Positions 8,607-17,054 of a stretch of 64,000 bases of DNA are shown here, piece after piece (within the stretch, counting starts at the first letter, position 1; each line of letters begins with the position of its first letter). A model generated the notes under the pieces. That model worked only from the letters and a program-made list of their open reading frames with translations, had not been told where the DNA came from and did not search any database. The DNA comes from Chryseobacterium sp. CH25. GTDB lineage: Bacteria; Bacteroidota; Bacteroidia; Flavobacteriales; Weeksellaceae. A program made the position numbers and the translations under genes. The DNA lies in assembly GCF_004119455.1 (NCBI RefSeq), contig NZ_NRQT01000003.1:62001-126000 (forward strand), read 5' to 3'.

Positions 8607-8723
8607 TTAACCTTGTCTTTGTTTAAATTTTGGGTTCTTCTTGTTGATTACGAACAGTACACCTTTTCTGCGTACGATTTTGCAATCAGCGCTTCTTTTT
8701 TTAATTGATGCTCTTACTTTCAT
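8607..8723 (-). CDS. rpmJ: 50S ribosomal protein L36
   Basis: This 38-residue protein is easy to miss because of its size. The translation starts [19 protein letters not shown] and ends [10 protein letters not shown]. It is a small structural protein of the large subunit. Only one of the zinc-ligand cysteines remains, so it is of the zinc-independent type. It lies between infA and rpsM, its usual place at the start of the alpha genes. Confidence 0.95.
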   Translation of the reverse strand: MKVRASIKKRSADCKIVRRKGVLFVINKKNPKFKQRQG

Positions 8724-8749
8724 TTTGATAGTATTTATTTTTTACAAAT

Positions 8750-8777
8750 GCCAAATGGAATGTGTATTCCATTTGGC
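8750..8777 (-). promoter_or_regulatory. perfect 12-bp hairpin between infA and rpmJ
   Basis: GCCAAATGGAAT (8750-8761) and its exact complement (8766-8777) flank a GTGT loop. No T run follows on the minus strand, so it does not look like an ordinary terminator. It lies just past the infA stop and 27 bases before the rpmJ start and may act in RNA processing, stability or partial attenuation within the superoperon. Confidence 0.6.
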
Positions 8778-8785
8778 TAAATGTT

Positions 8786-9001
8786 TTAATATCTAAATGT
8801 GATTCTCCCTTTTGTTAAATCATAAGGAGACATTTCTAGTTTTACCTTATCACCAGGTAAAAGTTTAATATAGTGCATTCGCATTTTACCAGAAATATGA
8901 GCAATAAGTATATGCCCATTCTCTAGTTCTACACGGAACTGAGCGTTCGAAAGTGCTTCCGTTATAACGCCGTCTTGTTCAATATGTTTTTGTTTTGCCA
9001 T
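8786..9001 (-). CDS. infA: translation initiation factor IF-1
   Basis: IF-1 occupies the A site of the 30S subunit during initiation. The 71-residue protein is a single S1-like OB fold: [20 protein letters not shown] at the start, then [21 protein letters not shown] and the end KGRITFRY. It follows secY by only 3 bases, with no adk or map gene between them, a common arrangement in Bacteroidota. A strong hairpin separates it from rpmJ. Confidence 0.98.
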   Translation of the reverse strand: MAKQKHIEQDGVITEALSNAQFRVELENGHILIAHISGKMRMHYIKLLPGDKVKLEMSPYDLTKGRITFRY

Positions 9002-9004
9002 AAA

Positions 9005-10384
9005 TTAATATCCAGTCGTTCTAGACAGTTTAGATTGCATTAATCCATCATAATGATGGTTCAGCAGATATGTATTAATCTGTTGAACTGTATCTAAAAT
9101 TACACCTACCATAATTAATAGTGACGTTCCCCCGAAAAATAGGGCAAACGCATCTGTCTGAACAAAGCTTCCATGCACAATTGCTGGAAGGACTGCAAAG
9201 ATAGATAAAAAAATTGCACCTGGCAAGGTAATTTTTGATAAAATATCATCTAAGTAATCTGCTGTCTCTTTTCCGGGTCTTACTTTCGGTACTAAACCAC
9301 CATTTCTCTTCAAATCATCAGCCATTTGGTTTACCGGAATTGTAATTGCAGTATAGAAAAACGAGAAGATAATAATTAATAGCGCAAACAATACATTGTA
9401 CTGCCAGCTAAAAACATTCTTGAAACCTGCAAGAAAAGTGTTAGACTCATCGAATTTTGTTAATAATCCTGGTACGAACATCAATGCCTGAGCAAAGATA
9501 ATCGGCATTACACCAGCAGCATTTACTTTCAATGGAATCCACTGTCTTGCGCCCTGCATAAGATTCTTGTTTACACCTCCTCTTGCTTGAGCTCTGCTTA
9601 CATACTGAATTGGAATTTTTCTAACAGCCACTGATAAAATCACTGCTAAAAGAACTACCAACATCCAGAATAATACTTCAATAAGGATCATGATAGATCC
9701 CATTCCTCCTTTTCCGTTCTGCACGGCCATCTCCTGTACGAATGCCTCAGGTAATCTTGAAAGAATCCCCACCATAATAAGGATAGAGATACCATTTCCG
9801 ATTCCCTTATCGGTAATCTTTTCACCTAACCACATTGCAAATACTGAACCACCTACCAGGATAACAATACTTGGTAACCAGAACATAATTGAATTTGGTT
9901 CTACAAAATATGCAGATTGGAACTGAGCATACGGTAAGAATAATTGAGTAATAGAAGTTAAATAAGAAGGTGCCTGTACCAGACAAACCCCAATCGTTAA
10001 CCATCTTGTAATTTGGTTCAATGTATTTCTACCTGACTCTCCATCTTTCTGAAGCTTCTGAAGATAAGGAATAGCCATCCCCATCAACTGAACAATAATA
10101 GAAGCAGAAATATAAGGCATGATTCCTAACGCCATTACAGAAGCGTGGCTGAAAGCCCCCCCCGTAAACGACGAAAGCAAGCCAAGGAGACCTGCTCCTT
10201 GCTTGTTACCGCCTTGATTTTTATAATGCTCTAAGAGATCTCCCACCTCTGCAAGATTAATTGCGGGAAGTGAGATATAAGATGCGAATCTATACACAAG
10301 GATAATACCTAAAGTAAAGAGAATTTTATCTCTAAGTTCTTTAAGACTCCAAATATTTTTAAGTGTTTGTATAAATTCTTTCAT
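9005..10384 (-). CDS. secY: protein translocase subunit SecY
   Basis: SecY is the protein-conducting channel of the inner membrane. The 459-residue chain shows ten hydrophobic segments. Recognisable blocks are the first helix and plug region (YRFASYISLPAINL), the region around GIMPYISASIIVQLM, KITDKGIGNGISILI, and the cytosolic loop with GLVPKVRPGKETADYLD. The loop after the first helix (about residues 48-80, with HYKNQGGNKQGAG) is longer than in E. coli. It lies between rplO and infA, its standard spc position. Confidence 0.98.
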   Translation of the reverse strand: MKEFIQTLKNIWSLKELRDKILFTLGIILVYRFASYISLPAINLAEVGDLLEHYKNQGGNKQGAGLLGLLSSFTGGAFSHASVMALGIMPYISASIIVQLMGMAIPYLQKLQKDGESGRNTLNQITRWLTIGVCLVQAPSYLTSITQLFLPYAQFQSAYFVEPNSIMFWLPSIVILVGGSVFAMWLGEKITDKGIGNGISILIMVGILSRLPEAFVQEMAVQNGKGGMGSIMILIEVLFWMLVVLLAVILSVAVRKIPIQYVSRAQARGGVNKNLMQGARQWIPLKVNAAGVMPIIFAQALMFVPGLLTKFDESNTFLAGFKNVFSWQYNVLFALLIIIFSFFYTAITIPVNQMADDLKRNGGLVPKVRPGKETADYLDDILSKITLPGAIFLSIFAVLPAIVHGSFVQTDAFALFFGGTSLLIMVGVILDTVQQINTYLLNHHYDGLMQSKLSRTTGY

Positions 10385-10393
10385 TAGTAAGTA

Positions 10394-10843
10394 TTATAAG
10401 GTAATTGCTTTTCCACCTGCTTTAGCAATAAGCTCTTCAGCAGATTTCGTGAATTTATCAGCAGAAATTGAAACCGCAGATTTCAATTCTCCTCTACCCA
10501 TAATTTTCACTAATTCGTTTTTAGAAACGATTCCGTTTGCTACTAAAACTTCTTTCGTGATATCTCCAGTGATGGATTTGTTCTCGATTAAAGTTTGGAT
10601 AGTATCAAGGTTAACCCCTCTAAACTCTTTTCTGTTTACGTTTTTGAATCCGAATTTAGGTAGTCTTCTTTGTAAAGGCATCTGTCCACCTTCGAAACCG
10701 ATCTTCTGAGAATAACCAGCTCTAGCTTTCTGACCTTTGTGCCCTTTTGTTGAAGTACCTCCTTTTCCAGTACCCTGACCTCTACCAATTCTCTTTGAGT
10801 TGAAAGTAGATCCTGCAGCTGGTTGTATGTTATTTAAATTCAT
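10394..10843 (-). CDS. rplO: 50S ribosomal protein L15
   Basis: L15 is a late-assembly protein of the large subunit. The 149 residues start MNLNNIQPAAGSTFNSKRIG and carry the glycine-rich basic extension GRGQGTGKGGTSTKGHKGQK, followed by GFEGGQMPLQRRLPKFGFKN. The globular part lies at about 65-149 and ends AGGKAITL. It precedes secY by 9 bases and follows rpmD. Confidence 0.98.
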   Translation of the reverse strand: MNLNNIQPAAGSTFNSKRIGRGQGTGKGGTSTKGHKGQKARAGYSQKIGFEGGQMPLQRRLPKFGFKNVNRKEFRGVNLDTIQTLIENKSITGDITKEVLVANGIVSKNELVKIMGRGELKSAVSISADKFTKSAEELIAKAGGKAITL

Positions 10844-10864
10844 TTTAATTTCTCTTTTATAAAA

Positions 10865-11041
10865 TTATTTTTGAACTTCTAGTAAGTGACCTACAGCAGC
10901 GATCATTCCTAAGATAGAAGGAGTAGCTTCGTGCTCTACAACTTGGTGAAGTTTTTTTAATCCTAATGCTTCAAGCGTTCTCTTTTGGGTTTTTGTTCTA
11001 CCAATAGCGCTTCTTACTTGCTTTACTTTAATTGTTGCCAT
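10865..11041 (-). CDS. rpmD: 50S ribosomal protein L30
   Basis: A 58-residue protein: it starts MATIKVKQVRSAIGRTKTQK, runs through LEALGLKKLHQVVEHEATPS, and ends HLLEVQK. This is the short bacterial L30 fold of the large subunit. It lies between rpsE and rplO, the canonical spc position, with gaps of 11 and 21 bases. Confidence 0.95.
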   Translation of the reverse strand: MATIKVKQVRSAIGRTKTQKRTLEALGLKKLHQVVEHEATPSILGMIAAVGHLLEVQK

Positions 11042-11052
11042 TGTTTTAATTA

Positions 11053-11574
11053 TTAACCGTTAAACACTTTACTTAGAGAAACTCCTCTCATTCTAGCAAT
11101 CTCTTCAGGTCTTCTGATATCTAATAACGCTTTGAAAGTAGCTTTCACTACGTTGTGAGGGTTAGAAGATCCTTTAGATTTTGAAAGGATATCGTGAATA
11201 CCAGCTGATTCCAATACCGCTCTTACCGCACCACCTGCAATAAGTCCTGTACCGTGAGAAGCAGGTCTTAAGAAGATATCTGCACCACCGTATCTAGCAG
11301 TAGTTTGGTGAGGAATAGTGTGGTTCATTACTGGAACTTTAACAAGGTTTTTCTTAGCGTCTTCAACTGCTTTAGCAATTGCAGAAGCAACCTCTTTAGA
11401 TTTTCCTAAACCAAAACCGATAACTCCTTCTTCGTTTCCTACTACAACAATAGCAGAAAATCCGAAAGCTCTACCTCCTTTAGTTACTTTTGTTACTCTG
11501 TTAACAGCTACGAGACGATCTTTTAATTCTAATCCTCCCGGTTTTACTCTTTCTATATTATCTAGTCCTAACAT
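11053..11574 (-). CDS. rpsE: 30S ribosomal protein S5
   Basis: S5 lines the mRNA entry channel and affects decoding accuracy. The 173-residue chain has the N-terminal double-stranded RNA-binding fold ([39 protein letters not shown]) and the C-terminal domain ([19 protein letters not shown]). Gaps to rplR and rpmD are short. No unusual feature is seen. Confidence 0.98.
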   Translation of the reverse strand: MLGLDNIERVKPGGLELKDRLVAVNRVTKVTKGGRAFGFSAIVVVGNEEGVIGFGLGKSKEVASAIAKAVEDAKKNLVKVPVMNHTIPHQTTARYGGADIFLRPASHGTGLIAGGAVRAVLESAGIHDILSKSKGSSNPHNVVKATFKALLDIRRPEEIARMRGVSLSKVFNG

Positions 11575-11593
11575 ATTTTCCGAAATTTAATGA

Positions 11594-11947
11594 TTAGAAT
11601 TTAAGTCCACCTTCTCTCGCACCATCAGCTAGAGCTTTTACTCTACCGTGATATACGAAACCGTTTCTGTCAAATACAATACTTTCGATTCCTGCAGCGA
11701 TAGCTTTAGCAGCGATAGCTTTACCAACAGCAGCAGAAATTTCAGTCTTAGTACCTTTAGCGTCTACACCTTTTTCTCTTGAAGAAGCTGATGCTAAAGT
11801 TTTACCATTTTTATCGTCGATTAACTGAGCGTAAATTTCCTTATTACTTTTGTATACAGATAATCTTGGCAATTCAGAAGATCCAGAGATTTTCCCTCTT
11901 ACTCTTCTTTTGATTCTTATTCTTTTTTCTAATTTACTTAATGCCAT
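11594..11947 (-). CDS. rplR: 50S ribosomal protein L18
   Basis: L18 binds 5S rRNA in the central protuberance. The 117 residues start with a basic stretch ([18 protein letters not shown]), then [20 protein letters not shown], and end [20 protein letters not shown] plus a short tail, all typical of the family. It lies between rplF and rpsE. Confidence 0.98.
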   Translation of the reverse strand: MALSKLEKRIRIKRRVRGKISGSSELPRLSVYKSNKEIYAQLIDDKNGKTLASASSREKGVDAKGTKTEISAAVGKAIAAKAIAAGIESIVFDRNGFVYHGRVKALADGAREGGLKF

Positions 11948-11962
11948 AATACTTATAATTTA

Positions 11963-12508
11963 TTAAGCAGATTTACCAGCTTTACGTCTAACAATTTCTC
12001 CTACGAATCTTACACCTTTTCCTTTGTATGGTTCAGGCTTTCTGAAAGAACGGATCTTTGCAGCTACCATTCCTAGAAGTTGGTTGTCGTGAGACGTTAA
12101 AGTAATAATTGGGTTTTTACCTTTTTCAGTCAATGTATCAACTTTTACTTCGCTTGGAAGTTCTAATACGATACCGTGAGAGAATCCTAAAGCTAACTCA
12201 AGTTTTTGACCTGCGTGTGAAGCTCTATATCCTACCCCTACTAGTTCTAGTTTCTTTTCGAAACCATTTGAAACACCAACAATCATGTTGTTGATTAACG
12301 CTCTGTATAAACCGTGAAGCGCTTTGTGTTGCTTAGAATCAGATGGTCTGTTTACGTTAAGTTCACCATCTTTCTGTTCTACAGTAATTCCTGCTGTAAG
12401 CTCCTGAGAAAGTTCTCCTTTAGCTCCTTTTACAGTTACTACACCGTTATTTTCAGTGATTGTAACTCCAGCTGGAATTGTTATAATTGCTTTACCAATT
12501 CTTGACAT
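11963..12508 (-). CDS. rplF: 50S ribosomal protein L6
   Basis: L6 lies near the factor-binding centre of the large subunit. The 181-residue protein has two repeated domains; it starts MSRIGKAIITIPAGVTITEN and has the C-terminal signature EPYKGKGVRFVGEIVRRKAG. Length is normal. It follows rpsH by 17 bases. Confidence 0.98.
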   Translation of the reverse strand: MSRIGKAIITIPAGVTITENNGVVTVKGAKGELSQELTAGITVEQKDGELNVNRPSDSKQHKALHGLYRALINNMIVGVSNGFEKKLELVGVGYRASHAGQKLELALGFSHGIVLELPSEVKVDTLTEKGKNPIITLTSHDNQLLGMVAAKIRSFRKPEPYKGKGVRFVGEIVRRKAGKSA

Positions 12509-12525
12509 TTTCCTCTGATTAAAAA

Positions 12526-12924
12526 TTAATAAACATAGCAGATTACTTCACCGCCTACTTTCTCTTCTCTAGCTTTCTTGTCAGTCATTACTCCTTTAGA
12601 AGTAGAGATGATAGAAATACCCAAACCGTTTAGTACTCTTGGAAGTTCAGTAGAACCTTTGTACTGTCTTAAACCTGGTCTTGAAGCTCTTTGGATAGAC
12701 TTAATAGCAGGTTTGTTAGTTTGCTTATCGTACTTTAAAGCGATTTTGATCACTCCTTGAACAGCGTTATCTTCAAACTTGTAGTTTAAGATATACCCTT
12801 GATCAAATAGGATCTTAGTAATCTCCTTTTTGATTTTCGATGCAGGAATTTCCACCACTTTGTGGCCTGCGCTTTGTGCGTTCCTTACTCTAGTTAGGAA
12901 ATCTGAAATTGGATCTGTTACCAT
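12526..12924 (-). CDS. rpsH: 30S ribosomal protein S8
   Basis: S8 is a primary 16S rRNA-binding protein. The 132-residue chain starts MVTDPISDFLTRVRNAQSAG and ends with the family signature GISIISTSKGVMTDKKAREE followed by KVGGEVICYVY. In E. coli S8 also represses the spc operon by binding mRNA. Here the widest gap in the spc part lies just upstream and holds two inverted repeats, so a regulatory link is possible but unproven. Confidence 0.98.
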   Translation of the reverse strand: MVTDPISDFLTRVRNAQSAGHKVVEIPASKIKKEITKILFDQGYILNYKFEDNAVQGVIKIALKYDKQTNKPAIKSIQRASRPGLRQYKGSTELPRVLNGLGISIISTSKGVMTDKKAREEKVGGEVICYVY

Positions 12925-12980
12925 TTTTCTTTTATAAATTATTGGTTAAAGAACAATCAGTTTTGAAAAGACTTGAAGAG

Positions 12981-13051
12981 AACAATATCAGACTTCAGAA
13001 ATCTTCGGTCTGATATTGTTATTCTTTAGTATCTCGACAACTTAATTGTCC
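12981..13051 (-). promoter_or_regulatory. two hairpins in the rpsN-rpsH gap
   Basis: A perfect 13-bp inverted repeat (AACAATATCAGAC at 12981-12993 and its complement at 13008-13020) has a 14-base loop. A smaller one, GACAA/TTGTC, lies at about 13035-13049. The 147-base gap is long for this superoperon, where most gaps are under 25 bases. No T run follows, so it is not an obvious terminator; it could be a translational control or processing site. Confidence 0.6.
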
Positions 13052-13071
13052 CGATTTTTAATTAGTAATAA

Positions 13072-13341
13072 TTACCAACTAGCTTTTCTTACACCTGGGA
13101 TAAGACCGTTGTTAGCCATTTCTCTGAAAGTTACTCTGGAAATACCAAACGTTCTCATGTATCCTCTTGGTCTACCTGTTAGTTTACATCTGTTGTGTAA
13201 TCTTACAGGAGAAGCATTCTTAGGCAATTTTTGAAGTCCTTCGTAATCACCAGCTTCTTTAAGAGCTTGTCTTTTAGCAGCGTATTTAGCAACTAGTGCT
13301 TCTCTTTTGCGCTCACGCGCTTTCATTGATTCTTTAGCCAT
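13072..13341 (-). CDS. rpsN: 30S ribosomal protein S14, zinc-independent type
   Basis: S14 assembles into the head of the small subunit. The 89-residue length and lack of CxxC pairs mark it as the long zinc-free form. It starts [20 protein letters not shown] and ends with [20 protein letters not shown], then [20 protein letters not shown]. It follows rplE by 3 bases. Confidence 0.98.
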   Translation of the reverse strand: MAKESMKARERKREALVAKYAAKRQALKEAGDYEGLQKLPKNASPVRLHNRCKLTGRPRGYMRTFGISRVTFREMANNGLIPGVRKASW

Positions 13342-13344
13342 TTC

Positions 13345-13896
13345 TTAGTTCTTTTTAAATGGTAAACCGAAGTGAGTTAATAATGCTTTAGCTTCTTTAT
13401 CTGTTTTCGCAGTAGTTACGAAAGTGATGTCCATCCCTTGGATTTTTTTCACTTTGTCAATTACGATCTCAGGGAAGATAATTTGCTCAGTAATACCTAA
13501 GTTGTAGTTACCTCTACCATCGAAACCATCTGCTTTGATACCAGAGAAATCTCTGATACGTGGTAAAGCAGAAGAAGTAAGTCTGTCTAAGAACTCATAC
13601 ATTCTTTGAGCTCTCAAAGTTACTTTAGCACCTACAGGCATACCTTTTCTAAGTTTGAATGCAGCTTCATCTTTCTTAGAGATAGTACCTACTGCTTTCT
13701 GACCTGTGATGTTTGTAAGTTCTTCTACAGCATAATCGATAATTTTCTTATCTGCAGTAGCGTCTCCTAAACCTTGTGATACAACGATTTTCTCTAATCT
13801 AGGTACTTGCATGATTGACTTGTACCCGAATTCTTCCATCATTGCAGGAACAATTGTCTCTTTGTATATTTTTTTGGGTCTTGCTATAAATTCCAT
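13345..13896 (-). CDS. rplE: 50S ribosomal protein L5
   Basis: L5 binds 5S rRNA and contacts the P-site tRNA. The 183-residue chain starts [20 protein letters not shown] and contains [20 protein letters not shown], then [20 protein letters not shown] and [12 protein letters not shown], all hallmark L5 blocks. It lies between rplX and rpsN in standard order. Confidence 0.98.
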   Translation of the reverse strand: MEFIARPKKIYKETIVPAMMEEFGYKSIMQVPRLEKIVVSQGLGDATADKKIIDYAVEELTNITGQKAVGTISKKDEAAFKLRKGMPVGAKVTLRAQRMYEFLDRLTSSALPRIRDFSGIKADGFDGRGNYNLGITEQIIFPEIVIDKVKKIQGMDITFVTTAKTDKEAKALLTHFGLPFKKN

Positions 13897-13907
13897 GTTA
13901 ATTCAAA

Positions 13908-14234
13908 TTATAAAGTTTCACCCGTTTTTTTGTTGATTCTTACTTTCTTATCTCCTTCGATTTTGTAACCGATTTTGATTGCTTTTCCGTCTTTACCAAC
14001 TAAAGCTACGTTTGAGATATGAATAGAAGCTTCTTTTTCAACGATTCCTCCTTGAGGATTAGAAGCTGAAGGCTTAACGTGCTTTTTGATGATGTTAAGT
14101 CCTGCAACAATTACTCTAGGGTCTCTTCCTTCTTTCTTGATCACTTCAATAACTTCACCAGTCTTACCTTTGATATCTTTCTTACCAGTAGTAATGATTA
14201 CGTTATCTCCTCTTTTTATTTTTAACTTTGACAT
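13908..14234 (-). CDS. rplX: 50S ribosomal protein L24
   Basis: L24 is an assembly-initiating protein at the tunnel exit. The 108 residues include the KOW motif at the N-terminus (KIKRGDNVIITTGKKDIKGK, then TGEVIEVIKKEGR) and the family block GLNIIKKHVKPS followed by GGIVEKEASIHISNVAL. It lies between rplN and rplE. Confidence 0.98.
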   Translation of the reverse strand: MSKLKIKRGDNVIITTGKKDIKGKTGEVIEVIKKEGRDPRVIVAGLNIIKKHVKPSASNPQGGIVEKEASIHISNVALVGKDGKAIKIGYKIEGDKKVRINKKTGETL

Positions 14235-14255
14235 TTCTTTAAAAAATTTTAAAAA

Positions 14256-14624
14256 TTAAAGTACTTCAGGAGCTAATGAAATGATTTTCATATATTCTTT
14301 GTCTCTCAACTCACGAGCAACCGGTCCGAAAACACGTGTTCCTCTCATTTCTCCCGCTGCGTTTAGTAATACACAAGCATTGTCGTCGAATTTGATGTAT
14401 GAACCATCTTTTCTTCTTACTGCTTTTTTAGTTCTTACTACTACAGCTTTAGATACCTGACCTTTTTTTGCGTTTCCTGATGGTGTAGAATCTTTGATCG
14501 TAACAACGATTTTATCACCAACTGAAGCATATCTTCTTCTGGTTCCTCCCAGAACTCTAATAACTAGTACTTCTTTAGCACCTGTGTTATCAGCAACTTT
14601 TAATCTTGATTCTGTTTGTAACAT
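14256..14624 (-). CDS. rplN: 50S ribosomal protein L14
   Basis: L14 sits at the subunit interface. The 122-residue length is exactly typical. The chain starts [20 protein letters not shown] and contains [20 protein letters not shown] and [20 protein letters not shown]. It follows rpsQ by 2 bases. Confidence 0.98.
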   Translation of the reverse strand: MLQTESRLKVADNTGAKEVLVIRVLGGTRRRYASVGDKIVVTIKDSTPSGNAKKGQVSKAVVVRTKKAVRRKDGSYIKFDDNACVLLNAAGEMRGTRVFGPVARELRDKEYMKIISLAPEVL

Positions 14625-14626
14625 TA

Positions 14627-14881
14627 TTACTTAGCTTTTTCAATGATTCTTACTAATCTCCATCTCTTGCTCTTGCTTAAAGGTCTAGTTTCTTGGATAA
14701 GAACTGTATCACCTTCTGCGCATTCGTTGTTCTCGTCGTGTGCAGTATATTTTTTCGTTTTCAAAACGAATTTACCGTACATCGGGTGCTTTACTCTTGT
14801 AGTCTCGCTAACAACAATAGTTTTTTCCATTTTATTGCTGGAAACCACTCCGATTCTTTCTTTTCTTAAATTTCTATCCAT
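14627..14881 (-). CDS. rpsQ: 30S ribosomal protein S17
   Basis: S17 is a primary 16S rRNA-binding protein with an OB fold. The 84 residues start [20 protein letters not shown], continue [19 protein letters not shown], and end [19 protein letters not shown]. It lies between rpmC and rplN. Confidence 0.98.
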   Translation of the reverse strand: MDRNLRKERIGVVSSNKMEKTIVVSETTRVKHPMYGKFVLKTKKYTAHDENNECAEGDTVLIQETRPLSKSKRWRLVRIIEKAK

Positions 14882-14893
14882 TGTAAAATGAAA

Positions 14894-15088
14894 TTATTGT
14901 TTGTTAGTTAACTCAGTATTTAGTCTAGCGATTGTTTTTCTCAAATCTCTGATTTGAATCGGGTTTTCAATTGGGCTGATTGCATGAGCTAATTTCAATT
15001 TAGAATATTGAGCTTTTGCTTCAGTTAATTGAGCTTGAATGTCACCCGCGCTTAAATTTTTAATATCAGCTTTTTTCATTGTATTCAA
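14894..15088 (-). CDS. rpmC: 50S ribosomal protein L29
   Basis: L29 is a small helical hairpin near the tunnel exit. The 64-residue protein starts MNTMKKADIKNLSAGDIQAQ and ends RDLRKTIARLNTELTNKQ, with the family core at LKLAHAISPIENPIQIRDLR. The second Met (MKKADIK) is an equally plausible start. It follows rplP by 3 bases. Confidence 0.96.
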   Translation of the reverse strand: MNTMKKADIKNLSAGDIQAQLTEAKAQYSKLKLAHAISPIENPIQIRDLRKTIARLNTELTNKQ

Positions 15089-15091
15089 AGA

Positions 15092-15517
15092 TTAAAGAGG
15101 TTTAACAAAATCGTTAGCAACGATGAATTTAGTAACTACTGGTAATTTTTGTGCAGCAAGTCTAAGAGCTTCTTTCGCAACTTCGTAAGGAACTCCACCT
15201 ACTTCGAACATAATTTTACCTGGTTTTACTACAGCTACCCAGTATTCAACAGCACCCTTACCTTTACCCATACGTACTTCCGCTGGTTTCTTAGTAATTG
15301 GCTTATCTGGGAAGATTTTGATCCATAGTTGACCTTCTCTCTTCATATATCTTGTCGCAGCAATACGAGCAGCTTCAATTTGTCTTGCAGTGATCCAAGC
15401 CCCCTCAGTTGCTTTGATCCCAAAAGTTCCGTAAGCAAGTTGACTACCTCTCTGGGCATTCCCCTTCATCTTCATCTTGTGAACTCTACGGAATTTGGTT
15501 CTTTTTGGTTGTAACAT
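15092..15517 (-). CDS. rplP: 50S ribosomal protein L16
   Basis: L16 organises the A-site tRNA region of the large subunit. The 141-residue chain starts [20 protein letters not shown] and carries [20 protein letters not shown] and [20 protein letters not shown], both diagnostic. An unusual AT repeat tract separates it from the preceding rpsC. Confidence 0.98.
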   Translation of the reverse strand: MLQPKRTKFRRVHKMKMKGNAQRGSQLAYGTFGIKATEGAWITARQIEAARIAATRYMKREGQLWIKIFPDKPITKKPAEVRMGKGKGAVEYWVAVVKPGKIMFEVGGVPYEVAKEALRLAAQKLPVVTKFIVANDFVKPL

Positions 15518-15525
15518 AATTTCTA

Positions 15526-15565
15526 AATTTTAGATTTTAGATTTTAGATTTTAGATTTTTTTTAA
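15526..15565 (-). repeat. tandem AAAATCT heptamer tract in the rpsC-rplP gap
   Basis: On the minus strand the heptamer AAAATCT occurs about four to five times in a row just upstream of the rplP start, next to an A8 run. Another copy, in the opposite orientation, lies near 15604-15612 just after the rpsC stop, so the gap can fold back on itself. The 98-base gap is long for this superoperon. Such a tract can change length by slippage. Confidence 0.75.
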
Positions 15566-15615
15566 TTTTAAAAAAGTAACGGTAATTTAAAATTCAAAAT
15601 TTCTAATCTAAAATT

Positions 15616-16365
15616 TTAATTATTATTGTTATTGTTGTTGTTTTTTCTAGGTCTTCTGTTGTCTCTGTCTCCTCCTCTGTTTCCTCTGTCTGACTGACCT
15701 CCTTTTTTCTGTTGTCCCACTAGTGGAGAAAGTTCTCTTTTACCGTAAACTTCACCTTTCATGATCCAAACTTTTACCCCTAGTCTACCGTAAGTAGTGT
15801 GAGCTTCTGCCCAGTGGTAATCGATATCAGCTCTGAAAGTTGACAATGGAATTCTTCCTTCTTTGAAAGATTCTGATCTTGCCATTTCAGCTCCGTTCAA
15901 TCTACCAGAGATTTGAACTTTGATACCTTCAGCACCCATTCTCATAGTACTTGCCATTGCCATTTTAACAGCTCTTCTGTAAGAAATTCTGTTTTCAATT
16001 TGCTTAGAAATACTATCAGCAACTAGTACAGCATCTAATTCAGGTCTTTTGATTTCGAAGATGTTGATTTGAATATCCTTACCTGTAAGTTTCTTCAATT
16101 CTTCTTTCAATTTATCAACTTCCTGACCTCCTTTACCGATGATAAGTCCCGGTCTAGCAGTAGTGATTGTAACTGTTACTAATTTAAGTGTTCTTTCAAT
16201 ATAGATTTTTGAAATACCACCTTTAGATAATCTAGCCTCAAGGTATCTTCTGATTTTGTAGTCTTCAGCGATTCTGTCTCCATAATCGTTTCCACCAAAC
16301 CAGTTAGAATCCCATCCTCTGATGATACCTAATCTATTACCAATTGGATTTGTCTTCTGTCCCAT
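15616..16365 (-). CDS. rpsC: 30S ribosomal protein S3 with a poly-asparagine tail
   Basis: S3 is in the head of the small subunit and helps form the mRNA entry tunnel. The 249-residue chain starts [20 protein letters not shown] and has the KH motif ([20 protein letters not shown], about 73-92) and the C-terminal signature [20 protein letters not shown]. After about residue 215 comes a low-complexity tail rich in Gly, Arg and Asp, ending in eight asparagines encoded by AAC/AAT triplets. Such a triplet run can vary in length. Confidence 0.98.
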   Translation of the reverse strand: MGQKTNPIGNRLGIIRGWDSNWFGGNDYGDRIAEDYKIRRYLEARLSKGGISKIYIERTLKLVTVTITTARPGLIIGKGGQEVDKLKEELKKLTGKDIQINIFEIKRPELDAVLVADSISKQIENRISYRRAVKMAMASTMRMGAEGIKVQISGRLNGAEMARSESFKEGRIPLSTFRADIDYHWAEAHTTYGRLGVKVWIMKGEVYGKRELSPLVGQQKKGGQSDRGNRGGDRDNRRPRKNNNNNNNN

Positions 16366-16372
16366 ACCTTGA

Positions 16373-16771
16373 TTAATTTTCTTTTGTACCTAAGATTAAT
16401 GTAACGTGGTTAGATCTTTTTCTGATTCTATACCCTCTACCTTGTGGAGCTGGTCTTAGTCTCTTCAATTGTCTTGCACTATCCACGAAGATTTCTTTAA
16501 CGATAAGGTTTGCTTCTTCAATATCAGCACCTTCGTTTTTTGCCTGCCAGTTTGCCATAGCAGAAAGAAGTAATTTCTCTAACTTGTTAGATGCGTCCTT
16601 CTTTGAATATTTTAGGATATAAAGAGCTTTATCTACCTGTTCTCCTCTAATGATATCAACTACTAATCTCATTTTTCTTGGAGAAGATGGGCAATTATTT
16701 AATGAAGCTTTTACAACGTCTTTGTTAGCTTCTTTTCTTGCGATTGAACTATCTTGTTTTCTTGATCCCAT
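16373..16771 (-). CDS. rplV: 50S ribosomal protein L22
   Basis: L22 extends into the peptide exit tunnel. The 132 residues contain [20 protein letters not shown] and the C-terminal signature [20 protein letters not shown]. The N-terminus ([20 protein letters not shown]) is about 15 residues longer than in E. coli. It follows rpsS by 2 bases and precedes rpsC by 7. Confidence 0.98.
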   Translation of the reverse strand: MGSRKQDSSIARKEANKDVVKASLNNCPSSPRKMRLVVDIIRGEQVDKALYILKYSKKDASNKLEKLLLSAMANWQAKNEGADIEEANLIVKEIFVDSARQLKRLRPAPQGRGYRIRKRSNHVTLILGTKEN

Positions 16772-16773
16772 GA

Positions 16774-17052
16774 TTATCTGCTTCCTTTGTTTTTGTTACC
16801 ACCATGACCTCTGAAAGATCTTGTTGGAGAAAATTCGCCTAACTTGTGACCAACCATGTTTTCTGTAACGTAAACTGGGATAAAAGATTTCCCGTTGTGT
16901 ACAGCAATAGTTTGTCCTACGAAGTCCGGAGAGATCATAGATGCTCTAGACCAAGTTTTGATAACTGTCTTCTTACCAGACTCTATATTTGCCTGAACCT
17001 TCTTATCTAAAGTATGATGAATGAACGGTCCTTTCTTAAGTGATCTTGCCAT
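16774..17052 (-). CDS. rpsS: 30S ribosomal protein S19
   Basis: S19 lies at the top of the 30S head near the A site. The 92-residue chain starts [20 protein letters not shown] and has the signature [20 protein letters not shown] followed by [13 protein letters not shown]. It lies 2 bases after rplB. Confidence 0.98.
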   Translation of the reverse strand: MARSLKKGPFIHHTLDKKVQANIESGKKTVIKTWSRASMISPDFVGQTIAVHNGKSFIPVYVTENMVGHKLGEFSPTRSFRGHGGNKNKGSR

Positions 17053-17054
17053 AA

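Noticed and set aside
8750..8777. Terminator after infA
   Set aside because: No T run follows on the minus strand and essential genes continue downstream.
10449..10709. 86-residue plus-strand frame inside rplO
   Set aside because: Antisense shadow of a ribosomal protein gene with no start context.
15526..15565. CRISPR-like array
   Set aside because: The repeats are seven bases, AT-only and without spacers.
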